Below, piece by piece: positions 16,435 through 25,910 of a stretch of 46,013 bases of DNA (positions are counted from its first letter, which is position 1; each line of letters begins with the position of its first letter). The translations under genes and the position numbers were made by a program. The notes beneath the pieces are model-generated. The model did no database searches. It saw only the letters and a program-made list of their open reading frames with translations, and was not told the DNA's origin. The DNA comes from an uncultured Ruegeria sp. GTDB taxonomy: Bacteria; Pseudomonadota; Alphaproteobacteria; Rhodobacterales; Rhodobacteraceae. The stretch covers positions 1 through 46,013 of the forward strand of contig NZ_CANMFF010000027.1 of the NCBI RefSeq assembly GCF_947497005.1, given 5' to 3'.

Positions 16435-19400
16435 TCAGCCGTTTGCGTCGAGGAGAATCTGTTTTGAACGAAACGCGCGCTCGATCAATATTTGGGCCTT
16501 TTGAGTCTGGGCAACCGAGATAGCCTGGTCAAAGGCGGCACTCGCTGAATCGGTATCTCCTTGTGCTGCTCTGATTTCTCCTTTGATACGCAGCAACTCA
16601 GCCTCTGCCCAGTGTTCTCCTGTGGTATCCTGTTCTCGCAAAGCGCGAACCACTGTTTGTAGGGCCGCGCTGGGATCACCGGCCCTGAGTAGGGCTTTCG
16701 CGTGTTCAGCCAAATAGAGCGTTACCCAAAGCCAGCATCCTTTTGCACGATACTCTTCCAAGGCCTTGTCCAATTGATGGACGGCGCCAGGCGCATCCGT
16801 CATGCAAGCCAGGACAGCGTCATGAATGGCAACAAAATTCTTCCACAACGCCATGTCGTGCTCGTTTGAGACCTGTCGCATTTCCTCATTGATCTCGGTT
16901 GCACTTTCCAAGTCGCCAATCCAGATCGATAAGGTGACAGCGTGCAGACCAGCGTAACAGATTGTGTTGGCGTGTTTGAGCTCGCGGGCTCGAGCAAGGG
17001 CCTTGACGCAGGTCTGTTGCGCCGTGTCTTCGTCGCCGCACATCCACTGCGCAAGGAGCATATAGCACCAGATCTGCACTCCTGGATCCTGGGCGAATTT
17101 CGTCGAAAAATCTATGATCTCGGCCGACCGATAGAGTTCATAAGCGACTTCGAGATCTTGAAGTGCTTCAGCAGAGCGGCCCTTGGCGATCAGGGTCGCA
17201 GCCCGCATCCGGCGCGAGATCAGCTTCGGGATCGGAGCGCGCTCGTTCGCCATGTCTTCTACAAGTCTCGAAACCAGACCGAACGCTTTATGCAGATCGT
17301 TGCCGATATAAGGCGCGATCCACGTCCCATAGTAGATTGCAACCTTGAGTTCTGGGTCCGTGGTTGCCTCTATCCTTTCCAACGCCTGTGAGAATGCGTT
17401 GCTGGCTTCGGCTGAGGCGTAGCCATCCTTGGCGATATGTACCTGAGCAAGCTGCACCAGAAGCGCTAGTTCCCTTTCGCGCCATTCCGGTTTGTCCAGC
17501 AAGCCTGCAACCAGCGTCAAGGCATTGTGCAGATGATTTCCTGCTTCGACATAAGCCGGCCGGGCCTGAGCTTTTCTGGCAGCGTCGCCCCATAGCGTAA
17601 TAGCCTTTTCCGCCAACCCAGCCTCAGTCGCATGATGTGCGATCAACTCCGAGGGTGCGTTCGGGTCGGCCTCAAACAGATCCGTGAGCCTGTGGTGGAT
17701 TTCCAAACGTCGACGTTTCAGCAAGCTTTCATAGGCTACATCCCGAACCAGAGCATGCTTGAAGACATATGTCGCGTCCGGAGGTATCCCCCGTCGAAAC
17801 ACGAGCTCGCTGCGTTCAAGCTGCCCCAGCGCATCGTCAAGCGCCAAATCATCGACCCGGGCGATTTTTGTCAACGACGCACGGTCGAAACTTCGCCCGA
17901 TGCAGGCGGCCATCTGGGCGATTTCCTTCACGGGTTGAAGCCGGTCGATCCGGGCCATTAGGGAATCATGCAGGGTCGCTGGGATAGTCACCCGATCAAT
18001 AGGACCGGCAAGTTGGAAGCTGTTTTCGGCTTCAATCAGGTCGCCGGATTCCAAAATGGTTTTTGTCAGTTCCTCGACAAACAGGGGAACGCCGTCGGTT
18101 CGATGGATGATTTCTTTAGTCAGTTCGTCGGGAAGGGTTTTCCCACCTGATATCTTTGCGAGAACAGCCTCGATCTGCTCGGACCCCAATCGGTTTAGGG
18201 TAAGCTTGGATACGATTGGATGACCTCCGAACGCGTGCTGGAAAGTCGGTCTACCGGTAATCAAGATCATTACCCGCTCGGTAGCAATTCGATCCAGACA
18301 CGCCTCGAGCATCGCGAGCGTCGAGGCATCGCACCAATGTGCGTCCTCTACGACAAGGAGAACTGGCTTTTCCCGTGAAAGCGCCTGCAATTCTGCCGAG
18401 GTTTCTTCCATGATCCGAACTCTGAGTTGTTGTGGTGTCAGATCGGGATTTTCGGCAGATGGACCAGTTTCAATCTGCAGGAGTTCAGCAATAATCTTTG
18501 GGTCAGCGGCCCGGAGTTGCTTGCGAAGCTTTGCAATTTTTTTGCTGGCAGTGTCAGTTTCCAGATGGCCCATGGCATGTGAAAGCTGCCGGATAACAGG
18601 AAAGAAACTCGAATCCGTGTGGTAGGGCGAGCAGTGATAGTTCATCCGGAAGTGATCCTGCGTCGAGACCGCATCAATGACGGCACGCGTCAGTCTGGAC
18701 TTGCCGATGCCTGCCTCACCGATCAGAACAGCGACTTGGCCTTCCCCGGAAATTGCGCGATGCCAGCGCTCCATGATCAGTCCCAGTTCATGGTTGCGCC
18801 CGATCATCGGCAGAACAGGACTGATATCTTCGGTCTCGAACCGGCTTTCCAAGCTGCGCTCGGTTCCGATCCTCCACGCCGGTACTGGCGAGTCCAATCC
18901 CTTAATGTCGAAACGGCCTAACTCTTCTAGCTCGAACGAGTCTTGGATCAATTGCTTCGTCGATTCTGGAACCAGAACCTGCCCCGGCTCAGCCAATGTC
19001 TGAAGACGCGCTGCAAGGTTTGGCGTGTCGCCAACAACGGTTTCTTCCCTTGATGCTCCTTCCCCTATGAGGTCGCCGACGACGACCATGCCGGTCGCTA
19101 CTCCGGCCCGAACTGATAGTGCCTGTTCATCAGGCGAACGCAATTCGGCGATCGCCCCGATAATTTCCAGCGCAGAGCGCGCAGCGCGTTTGGCGTCGTC
19201 TTCATGCGCCACCGGCCAACCAAAATAGCACAGTACACCGTCACCCATATATTTAGCGACATTCCCCTCATAGCGGGTGATGATACCGGCAACGGTATTT
19301 TGATAGCGCTTGATCACTTCGCTCATGTCTTCGGGATCCAACCGCGCTGACATTGCTGTTGATCCGGCAAGATCTACGAACAGCGTCGTCAAATGGCGAC

Positions 19401-19635
19401 GCTCGGCTTCGCGCTTGATATCCGTTGTACTTGTCGCGATAGACTGGGATTGATTAGGTTCAACTGCTTCAATAGCCGCTCGCAACCGCTTGCGCGAACC
19501 CAATGAAAGGCCGATCTCACGCATGTCCTCATCCGTTAGGTCATAAAGGACATCAAGATCGATCTCATTCTCGACCAGAACCGCTTCCAGATTAAGGAGC
19601 TTCCTTCGTGTCAGCCATTCAATGAGATCGGACAT
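16435..19635 (-). CDS. SAM domain - class III cyclase - AAA ATPase - TPR signalling protein
   Basis: A 1066-residue cytoplasmic protein. Residues 1-58 form a SAM-type protein-interaction domain (LIEWLTRRKLLNLEAVLVEN). Residues about 78-260 form a class III cyclase with D88 (LFVDLAGS), D132 (YMGDGVLCYFGWP), N206 and R210 (TPNLAARL). An AAA/STAND-like ATPase follows, with Walker A GEAGIGKS at 306-313 and a Walker B-like VLLVVEDAHW. The C-terminal half is helical TPR-type repeats ending the chain. The design suggests a sensor in which TPR ligand or partner binding and ATP state control cyclase output. It is a paralogue of the gene at 34440, on the opposite strand. It converges with the zinc-peptidase/DUF4377 gene. 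Confidence 0.92.
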   Translation of the reverse strand: MSDLIEWLTRRKLLNLEAVLVENEIDLDVLYDLTDEDMREIGLSLGSRKRLRAAIEAVEPNQSQSIATSTTDIKREAERRHLTTLFVDLAGSTAMSARLDPEDMSEVIKRYQNTVAGIITRYEGNVAKYMGDGVLCYFGWPVAHEDDAKRAARSALEIIGAIAELRSPDEQALSVRAGVATGMVVVGDLIGEGASREETVVGDTPNLAARLQTLAEPGQVLVPESTKQLIQDSFELEELGRFDIKGLDSPVPAWRIGTERSLESRFETEDISPVLPMIGRNHELGLIMERWHRAISGEGQVAVLIGEAGIGKSRLTRAVIDAVSTQDHFRMNYHCSPYHTDSSFFPVIRQLSHAMGHLETDTASKKIAKLRKQLRAADPKIIAELLQIETGPSAENPDLTPQQLRVRIMEETSAELQALSREKPVLLVVEDAHWCDASTLAMLEACLDRIATERVMILITGRPTFQHAFGGHPIVSKLTLNRLGSEQIEAVLAKISGGKTLPDELTKEIIHRTDGVPLFVEELTKTILESGDLIEAENSFQLAGPIDRVTIPATLHDSLMARIDRLQPVKEIAQMAACIGRSFDRASLTKIARVDDLALDDALGQLERSELVFRRGIPPDATYVFKHALVRDVAYESLLKRRRLEIHHRLTDLFEADPNAPSELIAHHATEAGLAEKAITLWGDAARKAQARPAYVEAGNHLHNALTLVAGLLDKPEWRERELALLVQLAQVHIAKDGYASAEASNAFSQALERIEATTDPELKVAIYYGTWIAPYIGNDLHKAFGLVSRLVEDMANERAPIPKLISRRMRAATLIAKGRSAEALQDLEVAYELYRSAEIIDFSTKFAQDPGVQIWCYMLLAQWMCGDEDTAQQTCVKALARARELKHANTICYAGLHAVTLSIWIGDLESATEINEEMRQVSNEHDMALWKNFVAIHDAVLACMTDAPGAVHQLDKALEEYRAKGCWLWVTLYLAEHAKALLRAGDPSAALQTVVRALREQDTTGEHWAEAELLRIKGEIRAAQGDTDSASAAFDQAISVAQTQKAQILIERAFRSKQILLDANG

Positions 19636-19822
19636 AGGGTAATTGGTCTTCTAAGAGGGTTTGAGAATCGTAGTGTTCCCGATTAAGTCAGTTTGGGCAA
19701 CGAGTATTCCTCAGACTGCGAATTTGCTCAAATCGCTACAGAATAACGCCATATTTGGCTTGTGGACATAAGAGTGGGGCGCCAACTAAGTTGGCTTGGG
19801 GTTTGGAGACGGGAAGGCTGGC

Positions 19823-20221
19823 ATGCGACTGAATAAAAACGAGTTCGAAAGAATGACCGAGGCTTATACTACGGCATGGAACTCGGGAAATCCCGAGGTG
19901 GTCGCCGATCACTATGCTCCTGACAAGGGTATCACGATCAACCGAGGGGAAAACCAATTTGGGCGCGACGCGATAATTGCCATGGCGGGTGGTTTCATGT
20001 CTTCTTTTCCCGATTTGAAACTTACAAGGGACTTTGTTCGTTTTGCCGGAGATCACGCCATCTTTGGTTGGACGCTTGAAGGGCATCATTCGGATACGGG
20101 TAACCTCGTCAAGGCCAGCGGCTGGGAAGAATGGGAACTGGACGAAAACTGTCGTATCACCAATTCACTAGGCTGGTTCGATGCCGTGGATTACGAACGA
20201 CAGGTCGCTGGCCAAGTGTAA
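19823..20221 (+). CDS. SnoaL-like / NTF2-fold protein
   Basis: A 132-residue protein of the SnoaL-like polyketide-cyclase fold family: FERMTEAYTTAWNSGNPEVVADHYAPD, then GRDAIIAMAGGFMSSFPDLKL, and a WTLEGHH strand. Such proteins have a cone-shaped pocket and may be isomerases, dehydratases or binding proteins; the activity is not predictable here. The frame is open to a TTG at 19796, but the ATG at 19823 has GGGAAGG five bases upstream, so it is preferred. A short inverted repeat, GCCAAC-TAA-GTTGGC at 19781-19795, lies just upstream and could be an operator. The gene is divergent from the large cyclase and followed by ArsR. Confidence 0.8.
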   Translation: MRLNKNEFERMTEAYTTAWNSGNPEVVADHYAPDKGITINRGENQFGRDAIIAMAGGFMSSFPDLKLTRDFVRFAGDHAIFGWTLEGHHSDTGNLVKASGWEEWELDENCRITNSLGWFDAVDYERQVAGQV

Positions 20222-20342
20222 TGATACTCCTCGAATATTGACTCGTGCGAAGAAATTGCGCCGCTCCCAAGTCTGGCCACCGTCTTCTGTAGCAAAAGCA
20301 TTAGCCGCCGATATAGATGAACAGGCTCAGGCCGTGGCTTAG

Positions 20343-20468
20343 ACGCTGGCGACCGAAATGCTGGCAGCCGGGACATTCCAGGATGTGATTGCCGAAGTCG
20401 AAACCGAGTACGAACGTCTCAAGTTCATCGCGGTATACGTGATACACAGGTTCAGGGATCAAAAGTGA
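20343..20468 (+). other. Short open frame upstream of ArsR, remnant or tiny gene
   Basis: After a stop at 20340, the frame reads TLATEML, then AGTFQDVIAEVETEYERLKF, and stops at 20466-20468, 13 bases before the ArsR start. The composition looks protein-like and the same frame continues upstream of the stop (AADIDEQAQAVA). From the ATG at 20358 it would be only 36 residues. It may be a decayed gene. I recognise no family. Confidence 0.2.
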
Positions 20469-20481
20469 GGCGGCCCGGAAA

Positions 20482-20772
20482 TTGCAAGAAGAGCTCGACG
20501 AAAAAGCCCTGGAGGCCACCAACTTTCTGAAGGCGATTGCGCATGAGCACCGCCTTACAAATCTGTGCCTTCTCTTGTCGCGAGAGAAATCAGTCTCTGA
20601 ATTGCAGAAGTTGGTTTCTATTCGGCAATCTGCGGCGTCGCAGCAATTGGCCAGGCTGCGCCTGGAGGGTCTGATCGCAGCGCGACGCGAAGGCAAATCG
20701 ATCTACTACAGGATAGAAGATGAAAAAGTATCGAGTTTGATCTCGGTGCTTTACCAGCTTTTTTTGCGGTGA
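20482..20772 (+). CDS. ArsR/SmtB-family winged-helix regulator, TTG start
   Basis: A 96-residue regulator. The helix-turn-helix (KSVSELQKLVSIRQSAASQQLARLRLEGLI) and wing (AARREGKSIYYRI) are typical of ArsR proteins such as BigR/SmtB types. Only one cysteine is present (in LCLLLS), in place of the classic CxC metal site of ArsR proper, so sensing of metals is uncertain; a redox or sulphur-type signal is possible but a second cysteine is missing. No ATG is available after the upstream in-frame stop at 20440, so a TTG at 20482 with a GAGG site about 11 bases upstream is the probable start. No obvious target gene is adjacent except the hydrolase at 21001. Confidence 0.82.
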   Translation: MQEELDEKALEATNFLKAIAHEHRLTNLCLLLSREKSVSELQKLVSIRQSAASQQLARLRLEGLIAARREGKSIYYRIEDEKVSSLISVLYQLFLR

Positions 20773-21000
20773 CGATGACTAGAAATGGGGACACGCGAAG
20801 GAAACACGAAACTGCAATTCAAAGCGCCGCGGCCATGTGCCAATGATGCGGGTCCAAAGGCCGCTGCGCGTTATTTGGAGTCCTTTGCAGTTCGGGGCGA
20901 AATGACACTCTAAGGGGCTCAGGCTAAGCCGCCGTTCATCCAGAGCGCGGCAGATTCAACGAACGAGCCCAAAATTGTCGAATACTGTGGAGCCGTGTTA

Positions 21001-21759
21001 ATGTCCGCATACGATGCTCTGGAAGCCGAAATGCCCAAACACCCCAGTCAAGTATGCGATGAACGACCCGCCATTCTCTGTGTTGCAGGCTTTGGTGACA
21101 ATGCGAGCATGTATGACGGTTTGGCTGACACCCACCTCGCCAACAGCTATCGTGTGCTACCCATCAATCTTCCGGGATTTGGCGCTCCGCCACTGGCGAA
21201 GGCGACAACTCTTGAAGCACTTGCACAAACCGTCGTCGACAAAGCGGTCAAGCACGGAGCTAAGATCATTGTCGCTCATTCGGTTGCTTCAATCATAGCC
21301 TCCCTGGCCGCCAAAAGGGCCGACTGTCCTTTGACAACCATTATTTCTCTAGAGGGTAATATCACCGCCGAAGATGCCTATTTTTCTGGAACTGCCGCGG
21401 ACTACAGTGATCCGGTTGCGTTTCGTGCGGCGTTTCTTGAGCGGCTAGATGAAATGGCAAAAACGGCACCAATCATCCGACGGTATCGTAATGAAGTATC
21501 AAAGGCCGATACTCTGGCGCTGTGGCAACTCGGCACCGACGCACGGCATTTTTCAGCAGGCTGCGTGCCCGGCGAGCTTTTGCAGAACGCGGCAAATGCG
21601 ATTTATCTCTACAACCCCGACAACTGTCCGGATGGCACCGTCCGTTGGTTAGAAGAAAACAAGATGGATCGGATCGTTCTCGATAATGCCACACACTGGG
21701 CGAGCGTTGATCAGCCCGAAAGGCTTGCAGAAATGATTGCTGAGGCACTCCACCGATAG
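21001..21759 (+). CDS. Alpha/beta hydrolase
   Basis: A 252-residue alpha/beta-hydrolase-fold protein. The start of the fold (PAILCVAGFGDNASMY) and the second conserved strand (RVLPINLPGFGAPP) are clear. The nucleophile elbow reads VAHSVAS (S94) in place of the usual GxSxG, so both flanking glycines are alanine. A late histidine (NATHWASVDQPERLAEMI) fits the catalytic His. It should hydrolyse an ester, amide or similar bond; the substrate is unknown. A GTG at 20995 is possible, but GGAG at 20989-20992 is correctly spaced for the ATG at 21001. The 228-base gap after ArsR suggests its own promoter. Confidence 0.82.
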   Translation: MSAYDALEAEMPKHPSQVCDERPAILCVAGFGDNASMYDGLADTHLANSYRVLPINLPGFGAPPLAKATTLEALAQTVVDKAVKHGAKIIVAHSVASIIASLAAKRADCPLTTIISLEGNITAEDAYFSGTAADYSDPVAFRAAFLERLDEMAKTAPIIRRYRNEVSKADTLALWQLGTDARHFSAGCVPGELLQNAANAIYLYNPDNCPDGTVRWLEENKMDRIVLDNATHWASVDQPERLAEMIAEALHR

Positions 21760-21890
21760 GCGAATGCAGCCGTTCACAATTGGATAGATGCAAGTTGGCT
21801 TTGTATTGGTTTCCCGCAAGAAACGGGTCGCGGTGTCGCGGTCACGTAAGCTAATCCGTTAGCTAATAGTTAGTGACGGAACCAGAAGAC

Positions 21891-22823
21891 ATGACAAACC
21901 AACCCATGCCAGCAGTGGATTTTCCGGCCAGCGTCATGCTGCTTCTGCTCGCTGCGGTCTGGGGCGGTTCGTTCTTTTTTGGCGAGGTTGCACTGACTGA
22001 AGTGCCCCCGCTGACAATAACGCTGCATAGGGTGATCTGGGCCGTCCCAATACTGGCACTCATCGTCCTATTCAAAGGATTGAGTGTTCCACGTGCCCCT
22101 CGGGTATGGGGCGCTTATCTCGTTATGGGAGCGCTCAACAATGCAATCCCATTCTCATTGATCTTCTGGGGGCAAACGCAAATCGACAGCGGGCTGGCTT
22201 CTATCCTTAATGCAACAACAGCAATGTTTGCTGCGGTCGTGGCTGGCTTGCTTCTTAAGGACGAGCCGTTAACTCCGAAAAAGATAGCAGGTGCTGCGCT
22301 GGGTATTTTGGGGGTGGCCTTCATTATGGGGCCGAGTGCATTGACCGAGTTCAATCCGAGCAATCTGGCACAGCTGGCTATCCTTGGGGCAACGCTCTCC
22401 TATGCCTTTGCCGGTGTATGGGGCAGGACTGCTCTTTCAGGCCAACCACCGCTTGTGAATGCACTTGGCATGCTGATCGGCAGCACAGTTCTTATGATCC
22501 CAATCGTTTTTGTGATGGATGGCCCCCCAAACTTTGCTCTGTCAACTGGCGTATGGTCGGCGCTCTTGGGGATGGCCGCACTATCAACAGCGCTGGCCTA
22601 TGTTCTCTATTTCGCAATCCTTGCGCGCGCCGGTGCCGCCAACCTGCTTTTGGTTACACTGCTGATCCCACCGTTCGCTATCGGCCTTGGCGTTACAATC
22701 CTGGGTGAAAAGATGGAGCCGAACGCGTGGGTTGGGTTTGCTATCATTGCTCTGGGCTTCGCCGTAACTGACGGTCGACTTTTTTCCCGCTTCCTTAAGC
22801 GCAACCCCGAACAAGCTGAGTAA
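21891..22823 (+). CDS. EamA-family (DMT superfamily) transporter
   Basis: A 310-residue inner-membrane protein with about ten hydrophobic helices arranged as two EamA repeats (for example LLLLAAVWGGSFFFGEVAL near the start and ALSTALAYVLYFAILARAGA in the second half). It is of the drug/metabolite exporter type and probably exports metabolites or amino acids; the substrate is unknown. A GTG at 21873 is an alternative start; I prefer the ATG at 21891. The gene stands alone and is followed by hairpins and a good intrinsic terminator, then a dispersed repeat. Confidence 0.9.
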   Translation: MTNQPMPAVDFPASVMLLLLAAVWGGSFFFGEVALTEVPPLTITLHRVIWAVPILALIVLFKGLSVPRAPRVWGAYLVMGALNNAIPFSLIFWGQTQIDSGLASILNATTAMFAAVVAGLLLKDEPLTPKKIAGAALGILGVAFIMGPSALTEFNPSNLAQLAILGATLSYAFAGVWGRTALSGQPPLVNALGMLIGSTVLMIPIVFVMDGPPNFALSTGVWSALLGMAALSTALAYVLYFAILARAGAANLLLVTLLIPPFAIGLGVTILGEKMEPNAWVGFAIIALGFAVTDGRLFSRFLKRNPEQAE

Positions 22824-22861
22824 GGCGCCTTTGGGAACACCTTTGACCACCACATTACGGA

Positions 22862-22881
22862 GTGACGATCCCCGTCGTCAC
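22862..22881 (+). other. Small hairpin after the EamA gene
   Basis: GTGACGA at 22862-22868 pairs with TCGTCAC at 22875-22881. It precedes the terminator at 22887 and may be part of the same 3' end structure. Confidence 0.35.
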
Positions 22882-22886
22882 CAACT

Positions 22887-22914
22887 GACCCGGCCAAGCG
22901 TCGGGTCTATTTTT
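22887..22914 (+). terminator. Intrinsic terminator of the EamA transporter gene
   Basis: The stem GACCCG / CGGGTC (22887-22892 and 22902-22907) is followed by TATTTTT. It lies 64 bases after the EamA stop. Confidence 0.65.
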
Positions 22915-22958
22915 GAGTAGCGAGCATTCAGCGAGGGCAACCGAATGGCTGCAAAGCC

Positions 22959-23069
22959 CCGCATTCCCGTCATAACCTAAGACACGGATATGCTCCCGCA
23001 GCGAAGGTCTGGAATGCGGGCTGCGAACGCGGCATTTCGACCCTCGGTCGAGTGACCAGTTTGGGCCGC
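22959..23069 (+). repeat. 71-bp dispersed repeat, copy 5, inside the second 111-bp extended unit
   Basis: The core is 22998-23068. The whole 111 bp matches 2867-2977 with three differences, so these two copies share a recent origin or are held alike by gene conversion. It lies between the convergent EamA and cyclase-TPR genes. Confidence 0.85.
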
Positions 23070-23154
23070 GAGCTTCGGCCCATTGACCTTTCTGCATGGT
23101 CAGTCTCCGGATCTACCCGTTGAGAACGAATTACCGTACGTTGCTGTTGGCAGG

Positions 23155-25032
23155 TTAGTTTTCGCGGGGAAATTCCGGGACCCCTGCGGCTTTCGCGGCT
23201 TCATACAGCCTCGTCCGATTTTCCTCGGATTTCCAGGTATCAAGATACCGCCATTCCGTTAGATTGAAATCCGGATTAGTTTCCAAATATTGCTCCACGA
23301 GCGCAGCGGCTTCTTCTGGCATGTCAAGCAGCGAATAGGTCGCCGCCAAGAAAATTTTTGCCTGCCCCCTCGGTTTAATAGATGTTTTCGTCCAAAGGCG
23401 CACGACCTCTTCGTAGTTTCGGTTCATGAATTGCGCCAGAGCCAGAAACGAGACATCCCGGTATGTCTCCACGGGACTAAGACGTTTGGCGATCAACAGA
23501 TAGTCCACGGCACTTGCGGCATCCCCCGCAAACTGGAGATAGAAACCCATGAAGAGGTTAGCCTCGTAGCCGTTAGGTTCGAGGATAAGTGCCTGATAAA
23601 CAGCGTCGACGGCTGCTTCTGCGTCGCCGCTGGCAACATACACGCCTCCCAGAGCAATGTGCCCCCACGCAAAATCCGTGTCGAGTTCGATTGCCTTTCT
23701 GGCAAGTTCTAGTGCCCGTGACAGGTGGGTTGATGGCGTGTCTGTGTATTGGAAACGCACCTGCACCGAGAGGTTGAAGGCGAGCCCGGCGTAACCGCCC
23801 GCAAAATTCGGGTCCAGCTCTATCACCTGCTCAAAGAGCTTCTCGCCGCGCAGGATATTATCCCTGCTTGGCACATCGACAGTGCGGCGCGCCTGCAAGA
23901 AAACATCGTAGGCGTCGATGTTTGTTGTGTACTTCTGGTACAGCCTCTCGTTCTCGTTGGCTTTGAGCGTTACTGACAGGGCTCTTGCCACCTGCCGCGC
24001 GACCTCGGACTGAACTGAAAACACGTCTGTGATGTCGCGATCATAGCGCTCGGCCCAAAGGTGCCCTTCGGTGGCCGCGTCTATGAGCTGTGTAGTGATC
24101 CGTATCTTCTCGTCGGTCCGCCTGACGCTGCCCTGCAGCACATAGCGCACACCCAGGTCCTCGGCGATCTGACTGACCTTAGCCGCTTGCCCTTTGTAGG
24201 TGAATGTCGAATTCTGCGCAATCACCAAAAGCCCGGAAATTTTCGACAGATCGGTAATGATGTCCTCAGTAACACCGTCGGAGAAATACTCCTGCTCCGC
24301 GTCAGCAGACAGATTGTCAAAGGGAAGGACAGCGATTGATGGTTTGTCGGACAACGCCAAAATAGCGTCGCTTGGATCGGTCGATCTGGCTTGATACCAC
24401 CACAATAGGCCACCACCAAAAAGTAGGCCGATAATCACAATGGCGGCTGACACGCGCCAAAGCGACTTCCGACTCGGACGACTGTTTGCTGCCGGTGGGC
24501 TGCCGTCTAAGAGCACCTTGAACACCCAAACAGGCCGAGAGATATTTTTGACCTCGACCTCGCCCAGGTCCTGCAGAGGATAGTCAAACTTGTCGCGCAC
24601 CTGATCGCGAGCCGCTCGTGAAATGCAGACTCCGCCGGGATCGGCCAAAGCCTCAAGTCGTGCCGCGACGTTCACACCGTCGCCGAAGACGTCGTCATCT
24701 TGCGCGATCACGTCGCCGAGATTAATGCCAATTCGAAACAGAATCTGCTTGTCCTCGGGCATTTCGGCGTTTCGAGGTCGCATGCCTTCCTGTATCGCGA
24801 CTGCACACCGCACCGCGTCCACAACGCTCGCGAACTCGACCAACAGTCCATCACCTGTGGTCTTCACCAGGCGACCTCGATGCTCGGCGATGCAGGGGCC
24901 GATGAGGTCTTTGTGATGGGCGGTCATCGCAGCGAGCGTACCTTCCTCGTCCTCGCCCATCAACTTGGAGTATCCCTCTACGTCAGCAGCGAGAATGGCG
25001 GCAAGGTGGCGTTTGGGCTTTGCGTCGGTCAT
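23155..25032 (-). CDS. Class III adenylate cyclase with membrane helix, TolB-like and TPR domains
   Basis: A 625-residue protein. Residues 8-175 are a class III cyclase: D17 (LAADVEGYS), D61 (TTGDGLLVEF), N121 and R125 (GDGVNVAARLE). One membrane helix is at about 192-213. Residues about 228-345 form a TolB/FlgO-like N-terminal domain (PSIAVLPFDNLS, then GVRYVLQGSVRR and RITTQLIDAATEGHLWAERYD). The rest is TPR repeats (AGLAFNLSVQVRFQ, WGHIALGGVYVASGDAEAA). With one predicted helix, the cyclase is cytoplasmic and the TolB-like/TPR part is expected in the periplasm. This architecture is common in alphaproteobacteria, often in many paralogues, and the activating signal is unknown. It is divergent from the DHFR-like gene. 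Confidence 0.92.
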   Translation of the reverse strand: MTDAKPKRHLAAILAADVEGYSKLMGEDEEGTLAAMTAHHKDLIGPCIAEHRGRLVKTTGDGLLVEFASVVDAVRCAVAIQEGMRPRNAEMPEDKQILFRIGINLGDVIAQDDDVFGDGVNVAARLEALADPGGVCISRAARDQVRDKFDYPLQDLGEVEVKNISRPVWVFKVLLDGSPPAANSRPSRKSLWRVSAAIVIIGLLFGGGLLWWYQARSTDPSDAILALSDKPSIAVLPFDNLSADAEQEYFSDGVTEDIITDLSKISGLLVIAQNSTFTYKGQAAKVSQIAEDLGVRYVLQGSVRRTDEKIRITTQLIDAATEGHLWAERYDRDITDVFSVQSEVARQVARALSVTLKANENERLYQKYTTNIDAYDVFLQARRTVDVPSRDNILRGEKLFEQVIELDPNFAGGYAGLAFNLSVQVRFQYTDTPSTHLSRALELARKAIELDTDFAWGHIALGGVYVASGDAEAAVDAVYQALILEPNGYEANLFMGFYLQFAGDAASAVDYLLIAKRLSPVETYRDVSFLALAQFMNRNYEEVVRLWTKTSIKPRGQAKIFLAATYSLLDMPEEAAALVEQYLETNPDFNLTEWRYLDTWKSEENRTRLYEAAKAAGVPEFPREN

Positions 25033-25332
25033 TCGTGAGGTTCACTTCCCCGGAGCATCCAGGTGGAAGTGTGGAGCAATCGCCGTAAAATGTACATCGG
25101 GCCGCAAAATCCCTGTCGAGCGTCATCCGTATGCCGTGGAGAGCGATGAAACTTCTGAAAGCGGCGCATCCTTCCAGTAGCCCGAATGGCATGTTTCTGG
25201 ATCAGCCGAGGAGATCGAACCTTTGGCTCAAAGGCAGTTCAGGGCCGCTTTGAGCGAAGCAGTGCAGGCCTTCTGGGTCCGGATTCAGAGTCAGAAATGA
25301 CAACTATTTCTTGAGCGTCGTCTTTGCTTTTA

Positions 25333-25347
25333 TTATATGCCGTATAA
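25333..25347. promoter_or_regulatory. Short inverted repeat upstream of the DHFR-like/TetR operon
   Basis: TTATA-TGCCG-TATAA lies 23 bases before the reductase start, in the 338-base gap between divergent genes. A TetR-type autoregulatory operator is possible here, but the arms are only 5 bp. The rest of the gap shows nothing recognisable. Confidence 0.25.
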
Positions 25348-25370
25348 ATATTTTGCAGGAGACCCGGAAG

Positions 25371-25910
25371 ATGCCCACTGGACATATAATGATGGCGATG
25401 AGCCTGGACGGTTTTGTAGCGCGGCCTGATCACAGGTTGGATTGGTTGGAAAAGCAACCGACCGCGGATGAAGATCACGGGTTCGCCGCCTTTCAGGACA
25501 GTGTCGATGTGATCGTCATGGGGTCTGGTTCGTATCGGACGGTGCGAGGCTTCGGAGCTTGGCCCTATGCCAAACCGGTGGTCGTTCTCAGTAGAACAAT
25601 GACCGCAGGCGAAATTCCTGACGATCTGCGCGACAAAGTGGAAGTCTCAGATATGGTGCCCGAAGGTTTGATGAAGAGCTTTGACGCCCGCGGTTTCAAT
25701 CGCGTCTATGTGGATGGCGGTGCGATTATTCGATCGTTCATGAAAGCCGGGTTGGTTGAGGACATGCGGATCACTCTGGTTCCCATTCTTATCGGCGAGG
25801 GCATTCGGATATTTGGCGAGACCGAGGGCGACGTCGATCTGGAACTGGTGTCGGTTAACGGCTTTCCCTCGGGGCTGGTTGATCTGGATTACAGGCTGAA
25901 AGCCACGTGA
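25371..25910 (+). CDS. Dihydrofolate reductase-fold protein (RibD C-terminal type)
   Basis: A 179-residue protein of the RibD_C/DHFR-like family: GHIMMAMSLDGFVARPDHRLDWL at the start, VDVIVMGSGSYRTV in the centre, and FNRVYVDGGAIIRSFMKAGLVEDMRITLVPILIGEG near the end. Members are NADPH-dependent reductases; many stand-alone members like this have no known substrate and are not the folate enzyme. The ATG at 25371 has GGAGACCCGGAAG upstream and starts the homology; the frame is open 20 codons farther. Its stop overlaps the TetR gene start, so they are translated together. Confidence 0.88.
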   Translation: MPTGHIMMAMSLDGFVARPDHRLDWLEKQPTADEDHGFAAFQDSVDVIVMGSGSYRTVRGFGAWPYAKPVVVLSRTMTAGEIPDDLRDKVEVSDMVPEGLMKSFDARGFNRVYVDGGAIIRSFMKAGLVEDMRITLVPILIGEGIRIFGETEGDVDLELVSVNGFPSGLVDLDYRLKAT

